Of a stretch of 64,000 nt of DNA, positions 47,698 through 58,629 are shown piece after piece. The stretch covers positions 12,761,193 through 12,825,192 of the forward strand of contig CM055106.1 of NCBI GenBank assembly GCA_029204225.1, in the 5' to 3' direction. Each line of letters begins with the position of its first letter. The first letter of the stretch is position 1. A program made the translations under genes and the position numbers. The notes beneath the pieces were generated by a model. It was not told the DNA's origin and did no database searches. It was given only the letters and a program-made list of their open reading frames with translations. The DNA comes from Diphasiastrum complanatum. Its lineage: Eukaryota > Streptophyta > Lycopodiopsida > Lycopodiales > Lycopodiaceae.

Positions 47698-47955
47698 ATG
47701 AAGCCAAACATGAAGTTGAGATGCATCAAACCACAAGGAGTTTGGAAGAGGATGTTGCTTGCAGCCCTTCTAATAATTCTGCTTTTTGGTGCAAGATTGG
47801 CTACTAGTTTTTCAATCCCTCAGGCCGTGGCCTTGGCGCCACGGCCACCCAAAGATTTTTGCAGATGCGTTGTTATGAGCAGGTGCGTCGTCAATGCACA
47901 TGACATGGATGATCGTGTGCCATACTTTTTTCACATGGGTTCATTGAATGGCTAA
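47698..47955 (+). CDS. Candidate small secreted Cys-containing peptide (hypothetical)
   Basis: An 85-residue frame from the ATG at 47698 (the same frame is open back to an ATG at 47596). N-terminus MKPNMKLRCIKPQGVWKR, then a strongly hydrophobic MLLAALLIILLFGARLATSFS, which looks like a signal peptide or membrane anchor, followed by a short tail IPQAVALAPRPPKDFCRCVV with Cys-x-Cys and a further Cys (SRCVVNAHD). The second copy of a 50-bp tandem duplication (47647-47696 and 47697-47746) supplies the chosen ATG. No family is recognised. It follows dispersed repeat copy 2, so it may be chance. No intron or poly(A) signal seen. Confidence 0.3.
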   Translation: MKPNMKLRCIKPQGVWKRMLLAALLIILLFGARLATSFSIPQAVALAPRPPKDFCRCVVMSRCVVNAHDMDDRVPYFFHMGSLNG

Positions 47956-48460
47956 CGTTGATTGAATGCCTATTAGCACTGATTGAAATGAACTTCATTG
48001 TAAAGAAACAATTCTAGCGAATGCAATCACGCTTTTGTGAAACTCTACTCAATGCAATCACTGTGTATGCTTCATTTTTATAGATTATCAATCTGTTATT
48101 AGCATTATCCTTCTCTCTTATCATTCAAGTAGGTTTTCTTCCTATCTACGACCTTCTAATCATTCCATTAGCACGCCACCTCACTTGACAAATGCAGTTT
48201 TGGTCCAATAGACAATTTTGTTGTAGTGGAGCGCTTTCTAGTAGCGTTTCTCTATTTTTTTTGCAATTACTTTCAGTCATATGTTTCAGAGCTCGTTGAG
48301 GAAGTTTTAAAACTTACAATAACTACTCCTTTATAATCAACATTGTCTCAATTAATTTTGGACTTTCTCAAAATCCATTTTTAGAAATGGACAAGAGAAT
48401 TTCAAGATGTTAATTAATCACAAAATAATTGAAACTTTGACAATGTTTGATACTTGTTTT
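47956..48460. other. Intergenic
   Basis: AT-rich, no gene. Contains GCGAATGCAATCACG at 48016 and TCAATGCAATCACTG at 48049, and is bounded on the right by the telomere-like array. Confidence 0.4.
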
Positions 48461-48965
48461 AACTCATGGCCCCTCGCTCTTACCCCTTGGTCCTTATCTC
48501 CTTTCTCTCTCTTGGCCTTTGCCCTTAGCCCTTGGTCCTTAACCTTTGGCCCTTCGTCCTTTATCTTGGCCCTTGACCCTTAACTCTTGGTCCTTAATCC
48601 TCAAGGGTGCTTTAATCTTTTTCCCTTAACTCTTAACCCTTGTCCTTTCATCTTTCGTCGGGGCCCTTGGCCTTTCACATTGTCCCTTATTGCTTCGCCC
48701 TTGGCCCTTAACCCTTAATCCTTGGTCCTTAACCCTTGGCCTTTAACCCTTTCCCCTAAACCCTAACCCTAAGCCCTAAACACTAAATCCTAAATCCTAA
48801 GCCCTTAGCCCTAAACCCTAGACCCTAAACTCTAAACCCTAAATTCTAAATCCTAATCCCTTAGCCCTAATCCCTAAGCCCCAAACCCTAAGCTCAAAGC
48901 CATAAGCTCTAAACTCTAAACCCCTAGCCCTAAACTCTATACCATAAACCCTAAGTCCTTAGACC
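48461..48965 (-). repeat. Degenerate telomere-like heptamer array, second copy
   Basis: On the plus strand it reads CCCTTGGTCCTTA-type units (48470-48750) and then CCCTAAACCCTAACCCTAAG-type units (48750-48965), i.e. the reverse complement of CCAAGGG and TTTAGGG. It adjoins a Copia-B leader on the minus strand, as the 30.8-32.0 kb array adjoins Copia-B on the plus strand. Confidence 0.85.
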
Positions 48966-49572
48966 TCCTTCTCACCAAGCCCTTCTTCCATAACTATGGC
49001 CACCCAGCTCTGGATCTGATCTGGCTCGTTTACTGGCTCGCGGCTACACACGGCCTTCTGGCTATTGTTTCACACTGCTAGGGCGCCCTCCTCTAGAGTT
49101 TTACAACTTCTAAAAAGGTTCAGAAAGGAGAGAAAACCGCTTTCTTGAGCTTTCAAACCCTAGGCCAAGATTTTTTCTCAGAAAACTACACTTGGCTTCC
49201 TATTCACAGTCTTCTAACAGGCTTATCCTCTTGCTCTGAGGTCGCCCTACTGCTGGAAAGCTGATGCTTCAATCTGTTCGTCAAACGATATCCAATTGAA
49301 TGCACACTGACTACAAACACCAAATAGCCTACTTCGAAATTTCAAAATTCCGTTTGTTGAGGTTCTGATTCAGCCGACAACCCTTGTCTCTGAATCCTCA
49401 CACAGTCTCAAGCTCACCAAGCTTATGTGTGCTAAACTCTCTGCACTAGTGCTTCTCTTTTTCCGTCTTCAACCCGTCGTAAACCCTGAACTCTCAGAAG
49501 ACAGTTCTCCCGAAGCTCTCTTCAACGGCGATGCTGTACTATGTACACTCCCTGTATGGCTTTGATGCCAAC
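48966..49572 (-). other. Copia-B copy 2 leader with primer-binding site
   Basis: Right next to the LTR, the minus strand reads TTGGCATCAAAGCC (49572-49559), a variant of the tRNA-Met binding site TGGTATCAGAGCC. About 600 bp of leader follow, then the heptamer array. No gag or pol of this copy is present. Confidence 0.6.
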
Positions 49573-49842
49573 TTAGAATTTGCTTTGCACATGAACATAG
49601 ATCACGCTACACAGTAACACAGACAGAAAACACTCTCCACTACAAGCTCACATAGCAACTGTATTTCTCAGAATGAAATTACACTGTACATATAGTTGTT
49701 CACTCAGGCAACCCACGCATGACCCAGGTTGCCGTTGGTGGGACGCGTGTCCCCTCGACTTGCCTCGTGGCGAGGCCAACTGATCCTTATCCACTGATAG
49801 GACCCACAGTATAGTAGCACAGTGATTCTACTTTAATTCTAA
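49573..49842 (-). repeat. Copia-B copy 2 5' LTR (270 bp)
   Basis: Minus-strand LTR starting TTAGAATTAAAGTAGAATC at 49842 and ending AAATTCTAA at 49573, followed by the primer-binding site. Same length (270 versus 270 and 271 bp) and ends as the two 3' LTR copies. It is a 5' LTR, judged by the primer-binding site. Confidence 0.75.
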
Positions 49843-50513
49843 CTCAAATGTCTCTAGTCATAGCGAACAAAAATGTCAATATTTCCTTTAACACAAGCTT
49901 GGAGTGTGTTTAAGCTTGAAGTGTGTTGAGTGACAACACGTAAAAGAATAAGTGTCTCCCAATCCCTATGAGTCACAATGTCAACATTTTAATAATAAGT
50001 GTTTGTACTTAAACCCACATTGATCTTCAAACATATGTTATGAATTATAAAAATTGACTACATAGATACATGAAGAATGAGGTTACACATTCAAAATACA
50101 AGCAAAAGTAGAGACTGGAGGGAAGATTTACACATCTTCGAAAACCCTTGTTTTAGAACTCGGAATTTCTAGTCAGCTAGCCCTTCTTAAATACAAATGA
50201 AATAATATTCGATGTCATGCAATATAGGAAGGAACAAAAAGTCTAGCAAAATCTCACCATTGGCTGAACATTGCTTATAGTGTGATTTTCAACAAACTCA
50301 ACAATTTTCTATCCAAGAATTTTTCCCTGAACTAAACTACCATGCTTTTGATTACTAATGGAAGATCTTCCATACAAGTATCAAACTTGAAACACAATAT
50401 ACCCCACGATGTTCATCACTTGTTAAGGCAATAGGAGACATGGTTCAGGCTCATATCTTACTAACAAAAGCAATAATTATGTGGGAAGAAAGACCACTAG
50501 AGAAAGTGCAAAG
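49843..50513. other. Intergenic, host flank of Copia-A
   Basis: No gene recognised. The last five bases (50514-50518, AATTT) are the left target duplication of Copia-A. Confidence 0.5.
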
Positions 50514-50518
50514 AATTT

Positions 50519-51161
50519 TGTTGGATTTCTATGCTCAGGACCAAATCCATTTGGTACTGGGCATCCTGAAAAATTCTGACTCAACTGACAAATTTGACTC
50601 AGCTGACAAATCTATCTCAACCGACAAATCTGACTCGGCCAACACATCTGACCTAGCCGACAAATCTGAGGCAACTAACAAGTCTGACTCTGAGGCAGCC
50701 GACAAATTGGTCTAGGCCGACAATTCGGACTCGGCCGACAAATCGGACTAGGCCGAACAATCTGACTTTGTCATCAGAGAGAGTTCACCTATTTGTACAC
50801 AGTCTTTATTACTTAAAAAGGTGGTTACCAACTACAAGGCGGCTGTAATTATTTAAGTAGGTAGAAAAGCATTGACCTGAAAGACTTGAAAATATCTTGT
50901 AAATAAATATCTTTTCAACTAGTTATCTATATAGAGACGGAAGCTCTAAATATCTGAGCCTCACTAAATTGTGCTCATCAGCTTCACACCCATGTACTCA
51001 CCTTCTGATTTTTATCACGAGTACATTTTTCACACTACTGTTTTTGTTCTATTGAACATTACTACTATTTATTCATCTCGATTATTGTTGGTAACTGTTG
51101 CACTTCCGAACTACAACCGTCCATTGTTCTACTTTTGTTGTTATCCCAATGATTTACGACA
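50519..51161 (+). repeat. Copia-A 5' LTR
   Basis: 643 bp. The first 250 bp contain a degenerate 18-bp tandem repeat of the type GACAAATCTGACTCGGCC (50575-50765). A TCTATATAGAGACGG word at 50926-50940 is the likely promoter region. Ends ACGACA before TGGTATCATAGCGG. Confidence 0.85.
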
Positions 51162-51175
51162 TGGTATCATAGCGG
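51162..51175 (+). other. Copia-A primer-binding site
   Basis: TGGTATCATAGCGG directly abuts the LTR end; it matches the tRNA-Met complement TGGTATCAGAGC except at one position. Confidence 0.8.
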
Positions 51176-51301
51176 ATGGTTTAGTAATTTGCATTTCTAT
51201 AGCAGCTTATCAATCTTGTTTCTACCAAGACATTATTCAACAACAGCCAACAGTATTCCGATATCGTTGTTTCTACCAACGATCTCTCACTCTACACTAG
51301 A

Positions 51302-51690
51302 ATGGATCCATCTTCTACTTCATCTCTGATCGACAAACTCGATGGAGATAACTACCATCTTTGGAAGTTCAAGATGAAAGCCTATGAAAATTGGGTCATG
51401 GCAATTTCGACCCAGGAGCATCTCGCTAGAGTAATTTCGATGCTACTACAAGAGGAGATCAGAAGAGCTGCATCCTCCTCAGGCTCAGAATTGGATCATC
51501 AAGTTCTATATTCCAAAAACAATCAGAAGTTGAGACCCTAGAGATCTGCACAATCATATTATTCTAACAGAAAGAGCAACATACAGCAGCCTATACCAAA
51601 TGAAGCATCAACTTCAGAGCCTTCATCATTCAGCAAAGACAAAAGCTATTTTGTAAATACTATAAGAGGACTGGTCATCTCATCAGTGCT
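51302..51690 (+). pseudogene. Copia-A gag, interrupted
   Basis: MDPSSTSSLIDKLDGDNYHL then WKFKMKAYENWVMAISTQEH is a Copia gag N-terminus, but most of the UBN2 domain is deleted: it jumps to HLARVISMLLQEEIRRAASS. After a TAG at 51539 come SNRKSNIQQPIPNEASTSEP, KDKSYFCKYYKRTGHLIS, an incomplete zinc knuckle in which the second Cys is Tyr. At about 51690 it breaks into unrelated sequence. Confidence 0.75.
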
Positions 51691-51696
51691 TCTCTT

Positions 51697-54173
51697 TTAT
51701 TGAAGGATCTTCTTCGTGACTGGGATACTTCTTATGATTGAGACGCTTTGAATTGCCCATCTGTCATTATCGTCTTTGGTTAGTGACCTTGGCTGTCGAT
51801 CTTGCTGACGTTGTTGCTGATAGCGTAACTGCTCCAGTGGATCCAAGCAGATCCACTCTCTCCCCGCCCCCAAAATCTGTTGGTGGGGATGTTGTTGCTG
51901 GTAACTGTTCATGCTCAAGATTTGATCGGCTTGTGGAACACGTAGTTGAAAACACATTGAACATGTGACTGAACTAAAGATTGAACAAATTTTAACTAAA
52001 TTTGTTTCATTCTTGTTGTAGTTGACTCAAAAATGAATATGACGATGAGATTCAGGAATTAACTCTAACATGATAGAGGTTTTTCAAAGTTTCAGTATGC
52101 TCAAAGATCGTAAACTCTGTGCAAGGTGATTTGAAGGTGGATTTATGAATGAAAATGTGTTTAGGAGATGCTCTACGGAAGACTCTCGTGCAGGAGGTAT
52201 TTCTCATGCAAAAATCAATTACACACTAGGAATGAAGAGCAACAAGGAAATCAACAAACTGTATAGAGAGTGAGAACTGTATAGCACTTGTCGACCAAAA
52301 CTTGCATTCATCAACATTGATAATGTACCCTGACAATTGCAATATTTGATTTGTCTTGTAGAGTAATAGGACTTATTCAGACACGCCCTTGTCAAAACAA
52401 GACAAGGTTAGTATCACCATCATTGATAGCAGATGTTGTAAGATATAGCTTGAGATTCAGATATGGTTGAGGTACTATGTCCTGAGGACCTCTCTAAACA
52501 AGAGATTCAGAACTGAATCTCTATCTGGATTTCGAATCCTAGATTTATTGTGTATTGGCAAATTGAAAATCTTATCTGCATGTGGAAAAACAAATAGAGT
52601 TGAGGTTGCAGAAGTGGAGAAAAACTGTCAATTCTTTGTGTTGGGTGCTCTTGGTTGGACATTGTAGCAGATGACAGAAAATCGGTTTTGCTTTCCTCCT
52701 ACAAGGACTCATGTCATATTAGTGTCCTTTTGCATTATGAAGTTGGTGTAGTGCATGGTAATGTAGAAGTTTGCAAGAAACTTCTCAAGTGAGCAGCAAG
52801 TTGAGCTGTTGGTTGCTATAGTGCTCGTGTTGTGTTGTCCGGAGGATCCTATTGTGAGTAGGATCTTGGTTGGTTGTTTCAGACAGTCTTTGAAACTGTG
52901 TTTTCTGATACAGTTGGGACACTCAACGTGGTACCTGGTCTTGACTAGACAATCAACCATACAGTGGCCAGTTTCACTACAGGTAAAACATCTGGTGTGC
53001 AATGGCCCTTGTATAATGGCATAGCCATCTTGTATGGCTAATGGTGTTGGATCTTTAGGTGGATATTCATAATAAGGCAAGAAATTTTCAGACTGTGACT
53101 ATTGTTCTTCATATTGTTGGACTATATGAGTTTTGATAGGCTGATATGAAGGACAAGCATCAACATGATGCGTAGCCCGACAGTGTGGGCACCATATTGA
53201 TTTTCGTCTATAAGATACTTGTGCAGGGTTTGGCTGACCAGAAAAACTACTTTGGACAAACTTCAGGGTAGCTTGAAACTCATTGGTGAGTTTCTCCATC
53301 TGTAGTTGATGTTGCTTATTCAGCAACTCCAACTGGGATTTTCAAAGCTGATCTTGGGTATCCTCGATCTGCTTCGACTCATGGACAGGAGCACGCGGTG
53401 CTCGTCTTTCCTTGGATTTTTCAACATCTGATCCTTCGACTTCTTCCTTGATGGCATCAGACATAGCTAACTTTAGGCCTATATATTTATCATTGGATTT
53501 AAGCTCGCGTCTAATCCATTTTGGAAGGCCGACTAAAAATCAAATGATGAGAATCTGTTTGGTAGGGTATTCTTGTACTTGACTTTTGAGGCGTTTGAAA
53601 TGTTCGATATAGTCTCATACATGTTCGTCTTTTGCCATCTTGATGTTACTCAATTTGACAAAAGGACTCTCGATCAAAGGGCTTAAAACGCTTGATAAAG
53701 GACTCTTTCAAAACTGACCAGTCTGTCTTATCTTCACGATCAAGGTTGAAAAACCAATCACATGCTTTAGCAATCATGGTCATCGAAAACAGTTGGACCA
53801 TAGCATCGGAAGATGTTTCGCCATACACATCACATGCATTTTCAAAGATTTGCAAAAATGTTTGAGAGTCCGAAGTACCGTCAAACTTTGATAGATCTAG
53901 CTTGGGTGTACGTCTCTCTAGATGAGCTCCGTGAGTGGCAGAAGCACCGTTAAGGTTGGTTCGGACCTAGGAGGATTCAGCACCAAAATAATGGGCTCGT
54001 GCTCGTAAAGAGTCGGCTTTATCAGGTTCTTGTCCCTCAAATGAGTTTGTAGATGGCTCGTGGTGTTGGGACCACATTCGGTAGAACCTATGACGTTTGA
54101 TTTGTTCAGTTGTAGGAGGCTTGATCTCGTATGGATAATGTTCTGGTAGTTCAGAATTTGTATGTGGGTCCAT
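51697..54173 (-). pseudogene. Gypsy-type gag (minus), decayed
   Basis: Start at 54173: MDPHTNSELPEHYPYEIKPP. The Retrotrans_gag core is at 53855-53646 (MQIFENACDVYGETSSDAMV, AKACDWFFNLDREDKTDWSV, LKESFIKRFKPFD). Then 53332-53099 has RRKSIWCPHCRATHHVDACP and 53080-52709 has RCFTCSETGHCMVDC and HVECPNCIRKHSFKDCLKQP (several CCHC-like knuckles). A Gln-rich tail (51957-51697) may be the C-terminus. Many stops between the pieces. No protease or RT follows. Confidence 0.65.
51970..52700. other. Spacer within nested Gypsy fragment
   Basis: No recognisable domain. The plus frame at 52467-52667 (66 residues) is not supported. Likely decayed gag or pol remainder. Confidence 0.3.
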
Positions 54174-54229
54174 TTGATAAGATTTTGTTTTTGTGATTTT
54201 TTGGGTTTAGTTTTTTTTTTTGTATAGGG

Positions 54230-54780
54230 TCGAAAATTTGTCTAAATTGGAAAAAATGATGACGTCGAAAAAATAAAGTATAAAAAAAATAGAGGACTCG
54301 AAAGAACAGATGACTCAAAAAATTGAAGGCTCAAAAAAATTGTATCAAAAAAATAGAAGACTCGAAAAACAGATGACTCGCAAAATTGAAGACTCGAAAA
54401 AATAGAAGGCTCGAAAAAATTGTATCGAAAAAATAGAGGACTCGAAAAACAGATGACTCGAAAAATAGAAGGCTCAAAAAAATGGTATCGAAAAAATATA
54501 GAACTCGAAAAACAGATGACTTGAAAAATAGAAGGCTCTAAAAAATGGTATTGAAAAAATATAGGACTCGAAAAACAAATGAATCGAAAAATAGAAGGCT
54601 CGAAAAAATTATATCAAGAAATTATGCTGGTGAATTGAAAAAAATGTATAAAAAAATTAGAAGGCTCAAAAAAAATGTATAGAAAAAATATAGGACTCGA
54701 AAAACAGATGACTCGAAAAATAGAAGGCTCAAAAAAATTATATCAAAAAATTATGCTGGTGAATCGAAAAAAAATGTCGG
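54230..54780 (-). repeat. A-rich tandem repeat, about 63-bp unit
   Basis: About seven units of the form ACTCGAAAAACAGATGACTC, GAAAAATAGAAGGCTCGAAA, AAATTGTATCGAAAAAATA, with deletions and two copies of an ATTATGCTGGTGAAT insert (54621 and 54751). It lies upstream of the gag start on the minus strand, i.e. in the leader position of that Gypsy. Confidence 0.8.
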
Positions 54781-54784
54781 TTGA

Positions 54785-54882
54785 GATTTAAGGTGTGCCT
54801 CCGGTTGAGATTTCAGTGAGGCCTTCGGTTGAGATTTCAGTTGTGCCTCCAGTTGAGAATTCAGTGAGGCCTTCGGTGAAGC
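54785..54882. repeat. Short tandem repeat, 24-bp unit, four copies
   Basis: GTGCCTCCGGTTGAGATTTC, GAGGCCTTCGGTTGAGATTT, GTGCCTCCAGTTGAGAATTC and GAGGCCTTCGGTGAAG alternate at 24-bp spacing (two alternating half-types), following the A-rich array. Confidence 0.75.
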
Positions 54883-56084
54883 AATGTGGGTGTGAGGCGA
54901 TGGTAGAGCAGTGTGGCTTGGTGAGCGAGGGAGATGGAGGGTGTGTATGGGTTGCGTGCAGGTCTAGAAGTTGGAGCAAATCTTGGTGAGGATGTTGACA
55001 GGTTGTCGTGCAAGGGGGTGCAAGGTGGGCATGGTAGAGAGCTTGCCTCGATCCAGAGCTAGTTCAAGAAGTCGTGATTCAGATTGTATTCAAGATTGGG
55101 AGTTTGTTTCCAGGGATCTGAGCGGAGACAATGTTGCAGTTCTTATGGATTTAGAATGCATTGGAGTTCAAGTGGCAACGGTGTCAAATGTTGACAGATC
55201 CCCTGCTTCAGAGGATCTGTTGGTTTAGATTTCTTGGCTTACTTCTTCTTCTGCCTGTCAGCAGAGGCAGTGGGCTCTTGCTTAAGTTATTCGTTCTTGT
55301 TCAAAGCCCAAACCAGGCAGAATGGGTGGATTGACGTTGTAGTAATTTTGTCCTGCTGCTTGTCAGAGGACAACTCAGGGTTGTTCTCTCTTGAAAACAC
55401 TCACATTCAAACAGAGATGCAATGGATATGCAATATTTGCACCACATTTCTAGCCTATTTAGTTTACCTAAATGCTGGATCCTACATTAATCCACAAACA
55501 AGAAAAGAAAACTAATCCACTCTAAGAAAGCAGCAAATCTAATCCACTCTACAATCCACAACCACACACAAAGGAGGGAAGGGCAAGATCATAAATGCAT
55601 CAGAAAGAAGCATGATCAAGGAGCTCAATGGATGCACCAAACTCATGAAGGCTCTTCTCATTTCAGCATGGAGTAGGTACATTTCACAAAAAGCTCCTCT
55701 TCACAAAGAGGGAGTCTCTTAAATAAGCAAGAGAGCTCCTTAGGTGGCATCCTAGTGGAATTTTCACATTTCACAAATTACAAGTGGAATAATGCTCTCC
55801 ACTAGAGGTCACCATCAAAAGGTGGCTCACTCTACTTTCTTTAAGAGAGGTCTACTTGCATTTATTACATTTGCCTAGAAATACTAGTTCCTACATGGTC
55901 ATTCCATCTTTCGAGATTCACCACGAGGCTTACACAATTCTTGTTTGTCATTACTACTAGTATTCCTCGGCTCTCAGTCTTTGTCTTCTCAGAGACCTCC
56001 TCAGTCTAAGGTGAGAGGTGCTCTTGGGTAGCTCTATCTGAGTATCTTGGGGATTCGTCAGAATCAGCCAACATCATCCCACCT
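54883..56084. other. Gypsy leader/LTR-like remainder, no gene
   Basis: No domain recognised. Two plus frames (54971-55228 and 55234-55515) are open but without family features. The position, upstream of the minus-strand Gypsy gag, suggests leader and LTR; a clear TG/CA pair and primer-binding site were not found. Confidence 0.35.
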
Positions 56085-56600
56085 GAAAAACATACTGATG
56101 GAGAAAAACGTGTGGGAAGTCGTCACAGGTGATGAGAGAAGGCCGCCAAATGAAGCGGACATCAAAGTGTTTGACAGTAAAATGAGGAAAGCTTTGACCT
56201 TCATTAACTTGTCAGTGAAGGATCACATCATTACCCACATTTGTGATGCTGTTACACCCAGACAGGCATGAGATGTGCTAAAGGAGCAGTTCGAGACGTC
56301 AAATCCGTCAAGAATCATGTTTCTGAAGTCAAAACTGAATAGTGCCCGCATAGAGCAAGGAGAGCACATTTAGACTTATATGACCAAAGTCAAGACAATG
56401 AGGGATGAACTGCATTCTATTGGTGAGCGCATACGTGATGTGGAGCTGGTGCACGATGCATTGTGCGGCATTGCAGAACCCTATCAGATGTTTGTGAGCA
56501 GAATAGCATCAAGAGAAAGATTGCCAACCTTTGACGAGCTCATAGGAATCTTGATGCAGGAAGAGCAACAGTGAGAAATGGTGAAAGCAAGACGTCAAAA
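56085..56600 (+). pseudogene. Copia-B copy 3 gag, 5' truncated
   Basis: Begins abruptly at LKNILMEKNVWEVVTGDERR, which corresponds to residue 30 of copy 1 gag, so the start, leader and 5' LTR are missing. FINLSVKDHIITHICDAVTP, a TGA as in copy 1, then KTMRDELHSIGERIRDVELV, RERLPTFDELIGILMQEEQQ. It shares with copy 1 the TGA directly after TPRQA, hinting at a common defective parent. Confidence 0.8.
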
Positions 56601-56639
56601 TACTGACGATTAGGCACTTGCGACACGTCAAAAACAAGG

Positions 56640-57140
56640 CAAGGGCAAGGGCTTGAAGAAGTTTAAACAACAATTTGCCAAGACTCAGGAAGATGAGAGA
56701 TCTTTCAGTAAGACCAAGAAGAAAGACAAGTGCTTCCATTGTGATAAAAAGTGCCATTGGAAGAGTGAATGTCACAAATTCCTGGTGGAACAAGGCAAGG
56801 GAAAACCAAAGCAAGCAATTAACCTTGTCGATGAGGGTGAGATTGAAGACTCTAGCCTCTTCATATCTACATTGTCATCTAATCAAGATAATCAAGCATG
56901 GTATATTGACTCGGGATCCACAAGACACATGACAAGTAGCAAGGATTGGTTCAGTAGCTTGAGAGTGTTGGATAATGGAACGTCTGTTTCACAAGCAAAT
57001 GGTGATGTGTGCAAGATCAAGAGGATAGGCACCATTTCCATACAACTATCTGATGGAAAAAGCAGGATGATCAGGGAGGTACTTTATGTACCAGGTTTGA
57101 AGAAAAATCTACTAGAGTCATTACTGATCAAAAGTTGAAA
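56640..57140 (+). pseudogene. Copia-B copy 3 zinc knuckle and protease
   Basis: CFHCDKKCHWKSEC (glycines of CFHCGKKGHWKSEC changed to Asp and Cys), then protease AWYIDSGSTRHMTSSKDWF (DSGS), ISIQLSDGKSRMIREVLY, PGLKKNLLESLLIKS. Same frame shift after NLL as in copy 1, at about 57110. Confidence 0.82.
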
Positions 57141-57527
57141 GTAGAATTTGCCCATGATCGTTGCTTTGTGAAGTATGTGAACCAAAAGTTCAAAGTAGTT
57201 GCGGATGGAGTAAGGGAGCCCAATACTAAATTGTACAGGTTGAATGCTACAATCAAGGGGCAACATGGACTTGTCTCGTCCATACAATCAAGGGGCAAAT
57301 TGAGTTGTGGCATAAGAGGCTTGGTCACTTGAACTTAGGCCTCAGTTTGATGAGGAAATTGAAAATGGTAAGAGGATTGCCTACCATAGAAGACCACTTG
57401 AAATCGATGTGTGAATCATGTGTATATGGGAAGAAGCATCGAGAGAAGTTCAATAAAGGTAGTGTTGCAAGGGCAAAGAACATCTTGGATTTGATCCACA
57501 CAGATTTATGCGGGCCTTCTATTTCAT
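57135..57527 (+). pseudogene. Copia-B copy 3 GAG-pre-integrase, deleted integrase
   Basis: LKVEFAHDRCFVKYVNQKFK, TKLYRLNATIKGQHGLVSS, then in the next frame MWHKRLGHLNLGLSLM, MCESCVYGKKHREKF and DLIHTDLCGP, ending at the junction near 57510-57530. After the remnant TTCTATTTCATGACCTT the sequence jumps to TGGTATAGCAGGATTGATGC (RT), so the integrase core and the first half of RT are deleted. Confidence 0.82.
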
Positions 57528-57529
57528 GA

Positions 57530-57960
57530 CCTTGGTATAGCAGGATTGATGCCTACTTTCGTTCAAAGGGGATAATGAGAACACATTCTGATCCAAATCT
57601 GTATGTCTTATGCTTTGATGGTATGGTTGCCTTGATTGCTCTTTATGTTGATGACTTGATTATTACGGGAAATAATCAAGAGATGATAGACATGATCAAG
57701 AAAGACCTCATGGAACAATTCGAGATGACAGATCTCAGCCAGATGCATTATGGCAAAAATGACACGAAGTGGGTTTAACACAAGTGAAGTATGTCAAAGA
57801 GTTGCTGCACAGGTTAGGTTGCAAAATTGCAAACCAGTGAATAATCCTATTGAACTAAGTAAAAGGCTTTCTAAGCTTGATGAATCACAGTCATTTGATG
57901 CTACACTGTATAGATAGTTAGTAGGGAGCTTGATTTACCTTACCACGACTAGACCAGATA
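57530..57960 (+). pseudogene. Copia-B copy 3 RT, 5' deleted
   Basis: WYSRIDAYFRSKGIMR, THSDPNLYVLCFDGMVALIA, YVDDLIITGNNQEMIDMIKK, EQFEMTDLSQMHYGKNDTKW. The segment between MHY and GKND lacks about 21 bp relative to copy 1 (CLGVEVWQ region). Stops after KWV and in the following frame. Confidence 0.8.
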
Positions 57961-58628
57961 TATCCTATGTTGTTGGTATTGTAAGTCCTTTATTGCAGCA
58001 CCTACAGAATTGCATTGGAAGGCAGCTAAACGCATTTTGCACTATGTCAAAGGCACTTCAAATTATGGCTTGATTTACAGGAAGCATGAGGGTTTACCTG
58101 AGTTGAGTGACTATGTGGATGCGAAATGGGGAGGTGACTATGATGATCGTAGATCCACCACAGGGTATGTATTCCAGCTTTGTGGCAGTTGCTTTTCCTG
58201 GTCTAGTAAGAAGCAAAGTACAGTCGCTTTATCCACCACAGAAGTAGAGTATAAGGCAATGTGTAGTGCAGCACATGAAGCTATATGACTGAGGCAAATC
58301 TTGGAAGAAGTTGGCATGAAACAAGAGAATCCCACACCTATACATAGCGACAGTTAGAGTGGCATTCAGCTAGCAAAGAATCCAGTGTTCCATGCAAGAA
58401 CCAAACACATTGAGATTCAATATCACTTTATACGTGAGAGGCTGTTGAGTCGTGAAATTTATGTTGTTCATTGTAGTACGGAAGAACAACTAGCTGATAT
58501 TTTCACTAAGCCACTTGTTGGAGAAAAGTTTGATAAGTTTAGATCAAGGCTTTCTATACTTAAAGTTTGTTGACTTTAAAGCTATGTATATGACTGTATA
58601 AAAAGTAGACTCTACTTTAAGGGAGAGA
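57961..58628 (+). pseudogene. Copia-B copy 3 RNase H and polypurine tract
   Basis: [40 protein letters not shown] (the usual DADWGG is DAKWGG), SWSSKKQSTVALSTTEVEYK, then a stop at AI*LRQ, TKHIEIQYHFIRERLLSREI, IFTKPLVGEKFDKF. Polypurine tract TTAAGGGAGAGAG at 58616-58628. Confidence 0.85.
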
Positions 58629-58629
58629 G

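Noticed and set aside
53646-54173. A host zinc-finger gene at 52.7-54.2 kb
   Set aside because: The Retrotrans_gag core and knuckles identify it as Gypsy gag.
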